From IMG/VR virus record IMGVR_UViG_3300032069_000036, positions 1 through 33,375 of that record: DNA of 33,375 bases, one strand, 5' to 3'. The first letter of the stretch is position 1, and every line of letters starts with the position of its first letter. This stretch comes from a virus. Below the pieces are notes generated by a model that was not told the origin of the DNA, ran no database searches, and worked only from the letters and a program-made list of their open reading frames with translations. A program made the position numbers and the translations under genes. Shown in pieces: positions 14,701 through 20,700 of the stretch.

Positions 14701-15989
14701 TTGTTTCTACTTAAAATCCAACAAAATTGTAATGCTAAATTATACGAGCCTGTTTCTGCATATAATCTTTTAACAGGAGATGTTTGCTCATTTTTATATT
14801 CACTTGAAAATCCATCGCCGTTGATAAAAGAACCCAGTAATTCAAGTTGTAGTTTAGGATCCCAATACCATACTGATTCAGCTAGAGATTTTTCTTTAGC
14901 ATACTCTTTTCCAAGCTCTAAAAATCTACTAGCTAGAGGCTCATCAAATAATGAGATATTAGTCCCTAGTTTTCTTTCATCATGATAAATATGCGCGGTT
15001 TTTCCTGTAATCTTTTTAATAAGAGATAAAATTTCTTCGTGATATTTGGTTTCGTTAAGATGTAACGAAAAGTAAACGCCTACAGGGATTACGCCGCGCC
15101 CTGCTCTTTTATCATAAGTAATATTTCCTTCAGATAAATAATAGCCAAAAAGACGTGCAAAATCTTTAGTAACGTATTTTGGAGTTTCAATTTTTGTTGG
15201 AAAAGGTATAGCTACATAATCACCTATTCTTAGATCAGCAGCTTTAACCCACTCAAAATTATCTGTGCCTGTAACTGAAGAAAATTTACTAGAAATATAT
15301 GCATTTTGGTTTTCAGTAAGACATAAAACTAAATCATCTTTTTTAACAATATTTTCTTTTTTAATAACCCAAAAGGGATGTTCTTCTGTAGTAACTAGAG
15401 GTAATTGAAAAAGCCCTCTAAACTTAATATTATAAATTTGATTAAGATATGGACGTTTAAATGTTTTTAGAACTTTATCTTTTGTGCCTGCATGAGTAAT
15501 TACATATTCACCTTCTTTAACATTTTCTATATTACGGTGCGTACCATCAGCCATTAAAACAGGAGTGCCTGCTTTAAAACAACCCATACTTACTGCATCA
15601 AGAATCCCTGCAATCAACTGTCTAGCTAAATCAGGATTAGCTACAGCATCAATTTTTGCTAAACATTCTATATACTTCTCCCCTGTTTGAGAATCTTCTA
15701 CTGGATACGCGTCTAAAACTTTTCCAATAGCTTTTCTAGGATCTGAGGAGTCGTGGTTTAAAAATAAATTACGACCAACAAATGTTGAGTGAGATTTCAG
15801 CAATTGTGACCATGGAAAGTAGTCACCATTACCGTTTGGGTCATCTCCAGCAATTGCTTTAGACGCGAAATAAAGAAATTCGGATGTTTTGTGAGGGTGA
15901 GATTCTACAAGCTGCGACTTACCATTTGCGACCACATCTAAGCTACCTACACGAATAATTCTTAAATCAACTCCTCTTTTTATAAGCAT
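11736..15989 (-). CDS. Prohead protease-scaffold fusion interrupted by an intein (1417 codons, about 1015 aa after splicing)
   Basis: ATG at 15989. Exteins: residues 1-136 plus 539-1417. The protease part fits HK97-like (S78-type) prohead proteases: H79 in LFLNHD is the candidate catalytic His and S134 in DAVSMG the nucleophile, with KYIECLAKID between. Right after the Ser motif comes a Cys cluster (C539, C541, C546, C549, C561), probably a zinc site, seen in some large-phage proteases. A long Lys/Glu-rich region follows, with two WP repeats (EWPAEK and EWPTQK, about 50 aa apart). The C-terminal about 130 residues are helical (EAELASLKLSNTLREK to the end) and look like a scaffold core. The protein would cleave the prohead core and itself during maturation. 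The intein (137-538) is annotated separately. Confidence 0.8.
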   Translation of the reverse strand: MLIKRGVDLRIIRVGSLDVVANGKSQLVESHPHKTSEFLYFASKAIAGDDPNGNGDYFPWSQLLKSHSTFVGRNLFLNHDSSDPRKAIGKVLDAYPVEDSQTGEKYIECLAKIDAVANPDLARQLIAGILDAVSMGCFKAGTPVLMADGTHRNIENVKEGEYVITHAGTKDKVLKTFKRPYLNQIYNIKFRGLFQLPLVTTEEHPFWVIKKENIVKKDDLVLCLTENQNAYISSKFSSVTGTDNFEWVKAADLRIGDYVAIPFPTKIETPKYVTKDFARLFGYYLSEGNITYDKRAGRGVIPVGVYFSLHLNETKYHEEILSLIKKITGKTAHIYHDERKLGTNISLFDEPLASRFLELGKEYAKEKSLAESVWYWDPKLQLELLGSFINGDGFSSEYKNEQTSPVKRLYAETGSYNLALQFCWILSRNNILWSLEKKHYKEHEAHFKKGTVKIKESTTYRICISGAAIKPFKKITDKIPDLVKVADVPSHNQRKFILNNYVMVPVAAIEAEDYNDYVYNLEVENRNSYVANGIAVHNCSCESSICSICGHTVYSDQDTKCFHLSKGLLKEYLAETDLPDFNIKKGQRVKAFAINQGINFTELSVVNVPAWNNAKIVQVISQLKEIAAAKQEVPAEMLRQLEDLVKMSTPNEPVKLEAPVSEVKLEDKESRIKKLFSEKLSALEYLDILDFVKKGAVEAKKEEPKKELEMKKEKEEKKEEKAERKEEKAEKKEEKKEEKKEEKKAEVETKVEIASDASKIETPKIEATETPEVKISEVTKVEEIKSPHLDAWLTHLEQKKVSAEVLQKFKDTWKTSFNASKNDELATKSAMETLPKDLICAPKSLETPVENTDLKAIFVSKPSLKESYWVVTDNGKPVMKATLEKIWQDKLAKMVDYATSADYGDALLTRIQEDGVAKVATITNAILYVAAAHKDDKNLQGKEEPVKPAPPASRGQVGPAGGEWPAEKSVGRDQYTPAAESEHAKIKKTPEGVDMSGGGHTPALGQTGGSATEWPTQKTMDKGQYKPAGGKHASEEVAITITAEPAKVTPEAQEFISKHIEKHIKEDKMEPERAKAAAYDEARKHGFDVPEKKAELETKAEPEVLKENIPTELPKDGPITPAKDVAAMSDMEKLEYIASVLDLMQPDDKLRKPLEGVHKALEKMESALAKKQEADAKAADKAAEEARKEQEKAEAEAKKEADKAAKVEEKERAKEEKEKAKEEKTEKKEEKKEKVEVKKELPMEKKEEPKEEPKEEKKSEVEPPVAKEASTTKTEIPSSPTLVVNEREKQLEAELASLKLSNTLREKTLRAQSVVNEMADKGLIVADEVDVQESIKSGLSLFDARHEAFKKAMDKQCADLLKLDNLTLSAFAKSIGRVNRATNLSESKVLRRAFNMQFDSSLNDEDKWLSDIFNKMK
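14376..15581 (-). mobile_element. LAGLIDADG intein in the prohead protease (402 aa)
   Basis: Residues 137-538 of the precursor. Block A starts at Cys1 (CFKAGTPVLMADGTHRNIENV); block B is LPLVTTEEHPFWV with the T-x-x-H pair. The two LAGLIDADG motifs are LFGYYLSEGNI (about 280-290) and LLGSFINGDGF (about 384-394), with acidic residues retained. Block F is YVYNLEVENRNSYVANG and block G is IAVHN followed by Cys+1. All canonical splice residues are present, so it should splice and may still encode an active homing endonuclease. It sits one residue after the catalytic SMG motif. Confidence 0.95.
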
Positions 15990-16005
15990 AATTGTTTAAC
16001 GAAGT

Positions 16006-16239
16006 TTATTTTTTATGCCGCTCAAGCTGTTCAAATAGAGTAGTAAAATGTTGCAAAATATTATAAAAGTCGTCTTTTACATTCTTACGGTACTGTTCAA
16101 AGCTTCTGTCACTCATTCCTGAAATACGGGCGTAATCTAAACTACGACCCATAAGTCTTTGCATAAAAAGACGAAGTAGTTGGGCGGAAGTACTGACATC
16201 TTGTTCTTTAATTATCTCTTCTTTATCAGATTTTTCCAT
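16006..16239 (-). CDS. Small helical protein of the head operon (77 aa)
   Basis: ATG at 16239, stop 16 bases before the protease start. I do not recognise it. It is charged and helical throughout: a polar start (MEKSDKEEIIKEQDVS), a Leu/Met-rich helix (AQLLRLFMQRLMGRSL) and a C-terminal coiled-coil-like helix (DDFYNILQHFTTLFEQLERH). Position between portal-side genes and the protease-scaffold suggests a head-assembly factor. The 117-bp gap 16240..16356 separates it from the divergent HNH gene and should hold promoters for one or both; no clear boxes are visible. Confidence 0.55.
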   Translation of the reverse strand: MEKSDKEEIIKEQDVSTSAQLLRLFMQRLMGRSLDYARISGMSDRSFEQYRKNVKDDFYNILQHFTTLFEQLERHKK

Positions 16240-16356
16240 TTCGTTTATACCTCTTAAAATTGTGAGACCTAACTTTTCTGTTTATTTAAAAACATAAAGA
16301 TACTATTTTTTATGTTTGTTACGACCAGTTTAAGGTGACAAATAGTAATATTAAAT

Positions 16357-17016
16357 ATGAATGAACAGAGTATACTTAATCAAGCCGACATATCGGGACG
16401 CCTTTATAAAATTTATAATTTATGGGTAAATGAAGGAATATCTCACACAAATATAGCTAAAGCAGCTAAAATATCTCCAGCTCGCTTGTCTTTTCTTTAT
16501 AGAAGAATTGAAAAAATTCTAAGTAAGAAAATAGAACGTAAGAAAAAATCTTGTTCAGTATGTGGCATTAAACTTGTAGGCGCAAATTATAATGAATACC
16601 AATCTGTTAAAAGAAAAAGTCCAATATGCAAGGAGTGTGTTAAAAAATTAAAACCGGATTTATGGGAACGCATTTTCTCTAAAGTTAAATTAGGTAGGGT
16701 CATTCGACCTTATGTTACTACTCCCTGTTTTGAATGGCAGGGCGCTATTAGTGGTGGCCGCGCAATGGTTGCATATAAAAAAGATAATGAAAAGGTGGCT
16801 CGTGCTCATTACGCTTATAGAGTAGTATATGAACTTGTTAATAAAACACGTATTCCAGATGGATTAATGATATGCCACCATTGTGATAATGGCGCGTGTG
16901 TTAACCCCTCTCATCTTTTTCTAGGGAGTGCCATTGATAATTTTAAGGATATGGTGTCTAAAGGAAGAGGTTATGTGTTTGTTAAAGGAGGCCCAGGTCG
17001 AGGACATAAAAAATAA
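16357..17016 (+). CDS. HNH homing endonuclease on the opposite strand (219 aa)
   Basis: ATG at 16357, the only supported plus-strand gene. Residues 15-55 look like a helix-turn-helix (LWVNEGISHTNIAKAAKI), and C66-x2-C69 with C91-x2-C94 form a zinc ribbon. Residues 120-205 are an HNH_3-type nuclease: TPCFEWQGA, ARAHYAYRVVYEL, IPDGLMICHHCDNGACVNPS with H174, H175 and H186, then the closing LGSAIDNFKDMVSKGRG. It interrupts the minus-strand head operon, divergent from the 77-aa gene and convergent with the 136-aa gene with only 5 bases between stops. That fits a mobile gene inserted in an intergenic spot, not an essential phage function. Confidence 0.9.
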   Translation: MNEQSILNQADISGRLYKIYNLWVNEGISHTNIAKAAKISPARLSFLYRRIEKILSKKIERKKKSCSVCGIKLVGANYNEYQSVKRKSPICKECVKKLKPDLWERIFSKVKLGRVIRPYVTTPCFEWQGAISGGRAMVAYKKDNEKVARAHYAYRVVYELVNKTRIPDGLMICHHCDNGACVNPSHLFLGSAIDNFKDMVSKGRGYVFVKGGPGRGHKK

Positions 17017-17021
17017 GATAA

Positions 17022-17432
17022 TTAAACCTTTTTTGCGAATTCGAGGGCTTCTTCTTCTGAATTAAAATTACGAACTGTTCTTACGTTAGAAATAACTTGC
17101 CACTTACTATCTTTTTTATTAAACCGAATTTCTTTCCACTTTGTGGAAGAAGGCTCGGGCTGCTTTCCTGGTAAAATTTTTCTTTCAGGTAGTTTCTCTG
17201 CGGGAAGAGAATCTCTAAGAGTTTCTGCAGCTTCTATTTTGGAGTTAATAAGTTTTGGGATAACTGAATTAATAATTTGTAATAGATAAGTTATTTCCTC
17301 AACTGCAGAGGCCTCAACTTCTTTTAATTCACCTTTTTTATACTTTGAAAGTAAATCTTTATAATCTTTCTCAGGAAAGATTTCTTCCACAGATTCATCA
17401 GCAACTTTAAAAATCCAGTTAGCTATAGACAT
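17022..17432 (-). CDS. Unknown helical protein with C-terminal small domain (136 aa)
   Basis: ATG at 17432. No family recognised. Residues 1-70 are helical and acidic (WIFKVADESVEEIFPEKD, then VEEITYLLQIINSVIPKLI). A Pro/Lys-rich linker (about 75-95) leads to a C-terminal mini-domain (WKEIRFNKKDSKWQVISNV, RTVRNFNSEEEALEFAKKV) resembling a SPOR- or AP2-like beta-beta-alpha unit. Placed between the Com-like gene and the inserted HNH gene; a head-assembly or regulatory role is possible but not shown. Confidence 0.5.
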   Translation of the reverse strand: MSIANWIFKVADESVEEIFPEKDYKDLLSKYKKGELKEVEASAVEEITYLLQIINSVIPKLINSKIEAAETLRDSLPAEKLPERKILPGKQPEPSSTKWKEIRFNKKDSKWQVISNVRTVRNFNSEEEALEFAKKV

Positions 17433-17456
17433 TATTTTTCTCCGAATAATTTAATA

Positions 17457-17714
17457 CTAAAGTATTACTTGATTTGTTGCGGAACAAACAGGACATTTGA
17501 TAGATAATTCAGTCGTACGGGCTATAATGTCCATGTCTTTCCTTTTAATACTAACTAATCCATTTTCGTTAGCTTTAGCTAAAAGTTTTCCACATTTATG
17601 ACATCTTACCAAAGCATTTTCACTAATAATTTTTTCTTTCAGTTGCTCAAACTCTTGTTCATTCACTGCAACAGTTTTAATTTTTTGTACAACACCATAT
17701 TTAAATATAGCCAT
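17457..17714 (-). CDS. Com-like zinc-finger protein (85 aa)
   Basis: ATG at 17714 with TTAGGAG leader, 19 bases after the portal stop. The C-terminal half has C38-x2-C41 (RCHKCGKLLAK) and C74-x2-C77 (IKCPVCSATNQ), the signature of the phage Mu Com family: 'RCxxCgKLL' then 'IKCPrCxxxN'. In Mu, Com binds mom mRNA and switches on its translation. Here the spacer between the two pairs is longer than usual and the N-terminal 30 residues (MAIFKYGVVQKIKTVAVNEQ) are extra. No mom-like gene is visible in the window, so the RNA target is unknown; a structural zinc-ribbon role is the alternative. Confidence 0.6.
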   Translation of the reverse strand: MAIFKYGVVQKIKTVAVNEQEFEQLKEKIISENALVRCHKCGKLLAKANENGLVSIKRKDMDIIARTTELSIKCPVCSATNQVIL

Positions 17715-17733
17715 TTTTGACTCCTAATTGTAG

Positions 17734-20700
17734 TTATGTTCCAACTGGCGGAGTAGGTGGAGTAGGTGGTGTGGGGGAAGTAGGGACAGGAGGTGTTCCA
17801 ACTTCAGGAGTCGGAATTCCTACTTTAGGGGCACCACCTACTCCAGGTAAAATTTCCTCAGAGGTATTTTCAGGTTTTTCTAGAGCTTCAATTGCACCAG
17901 AAGGTAGCCTATGATCCCCCTTATCAAAAATTGTCTTCCTTTCTTTTTGTAGCTTAATTGCTTCTGTTGCAAAATCAAGATCTGGAAATTTTCCAAAGAA
18001 GGTTTCAGTACTTATAATTCCCTCTTTCCACATTTCATGATACATTTTTCTTTCTTCGTCTCTTTCTTCAATATCAAGAGACTTATACCACGAAATGGTA
18101 GGAAGAATATACTTCTTTTTACCTCTCACAATAGTATAAAGATTATTTTTGACAGCAAGAGGCCTAAAGAAACATCTAATCATCCAATTTTCAAATTGAT
18201 CTCTTATAGCTTTATACACCATCATCAATTTGTGTAACGACATCGTTTTTACATTACTATTGCCTGTAATAATAAAACGACCATTGCGTTCACAAATAAA
18301 CGCGTGATTAATAGGTAAATGAATACACCATACCTTACCTTTGTACTGAACTTTAAAAGTATGTTGTCGTTGCCCTTTATCCTTTTCACCCCTTTTATCG
18401 AGAATAAAGAAAGGATTTTTATGTTCGCTCCAATTTACATGAAATAAGTTATTGTTAGCAGAAGTTTTTTCAACACTAATATGTGGAGTATTTCCACATT
18501 TAAGACTAATTTCGAAAACATCTTCTGCTAGCTGGTTAGATGTAGTATGATAAGTAAAATAGTGCGCTTTAGCCTTTCTCCGTCCTGTTGGTTTATGTAT
18601 CGATCCATCTCCCTGCATCATGGCGTCAAGAAGAATTTTTAAATATTTAGGAGAAAGATTTTTTATCCAAAGAGGAATTTTTTTGTTAAAAGCTCCTTTG
18701 CCAAAGTTGTCAATAAAATATAAAGCTAAATTTTTATTACTTATATTCCACGTGTAGCAGTCATAACTTTCTTTTATAAGAACATTACTATTCGCTGGAA
18801 CATAAGTAGAAACCGAACGATATTTAGCAACTTTAAATGGTAAATGTTCTGTAAGTTCACCAAATTGGTTCAGGTATTGACTATTAATACTTTGGGAAAA
18901 TTTGACGTCATATTGGCCTTTTTCCTCATTAAAAGTTACTGAACCTTCTGATAACCAATACCCTACCCATTTGAGATATGTTTCAATTGGAATTTTTTTG
19001 TCTAAAACTTTAACAGTTTTAGGAGCTTCATCTCCATCCCAATCAATTCCCAGCCTAAAATGTGAGCGATGGCCTATATCTTTAGCTTGACGGAATTGCC
19101 AGGGTGATTTACCACCATTATTAGGTTGGACCCAACAATTGTGGTTGGGGGTAACCAGGTGGTCTATCTTCTGGGTTTTAAAATGAATCATCTCCCCTTC
19201 ATAATTTTTTACGAAAATTTCTTCGTAAGGAACATACTCAAGTTTATTTGTTTCGGAATCAAAGGACGCTATCTTATCTTTTTTGGATAATTGCCAGTAA
19301 TATTTTAATCCTTCTTGGGTTAATGCGCGAGTGTCAGCGGAGCAGGGGAAATTAGGACCTTCTCCAGTAATAATATTTTTATTTACGCCAAGACCTACCA
19401 TTATTTGTTCGTAGACTGACGCAAGTTCGTTAGCAACAGGGAAAAAAGATTTTCCTGAAGTACTTAATGCTTCATATTTTACTATTGGTGGAAAGACAAG
19501 CGAAAAAGGTGGTGACTGGACTGCTAAATTGATTGTATTTTTAAATTTCTCTAAATCATCTTCAGTAGGCCATATTCCTTGCGAAGCGTCACCTATTTGC
19601 CAAAGCTCAATTGGAAATACATATCTCTGATAAAAAGCAGCAGTTGCTAAACGAAGCCAGTCAACCCAAATTAAGGGTTTGAAACAACATTGGATTGGCG
19701 AAGTTCCCCTAGTCGCCGAAGGGTCAGTTATTCTAGCTATCATGCTAACTTGATCACTATCTAACGGAATTAACCGATTATTTCTAACACTTTCCAAAAC
19801 CACATCTGGAACTTTCTTCTGTCTTTCTTGAGCAACCTGATCAGTAGAACGACAAAGTTGTTTTAATTCTTCAGTAGGTACAAGTTCAAATCGAGGTTTG
19901 TCTTCAAAGAGTTCCTGTCTAACTTCCACAAGTTCAGGTTCAAGAAGAATAAAATTCTGCCATTTCCACATCCCATCTTCTTCATCCTGAATCATATTAC
20001 CAAAATGTAATGACTCTCCAAATTTACAATATGATAAACTTGCTTTAAGAATATGTTCATACAGATCAAAAGAATCACTAAAAGATACATCTTTATAAAA
20101 AGCAGTTACAGAAGGATCACTTGTAATAATATCAAATTTAGAAAAAGGATAAAGTGAATGCATTTCTATAATACTTTTTATATAGGGATCTAAATTATAG
20201 AAGATTCTACAGTTATGAGCAGCTACAGGTAGGCACAGTGAATGATCTTTTGTGGTGATTTCTTCAATAGGTTTATTTATAACTTTTTCAATATTAACAT
20301 ATTCAACATCTAAATAATAAAATTTATCATCTTGAGTAATTGTTTCAATATCTTTATTAATTATTTGAATTTGTCCCGTAACTTCTCGCCTTAAAATTCT
20401 ATTGGCGCGTAATCCTAATAAAAATAATTGATTTGATTTCTGAGATGAGTCACACCAAATAGTATCGGTTCTTCGGTTAGATCCCCAAATAAATAAAGAA
20501 TTGAGTAATTCTTGAGAAGTATTTAGCGGAAGAGAGAATACCCATTTTGGAAAATTTTTATTGAGTAGAGTTCCTCTTCCAAAATATTGTTGAAGAAAAT
20601 CGCTTAAAATGGGAAATTTTAACACAAAAAATCCATTTGAAGCAATTTTAAGTAATAAAGAAGGTATACCACAATCTTTTAATAAAGAAGAAATATCTTT

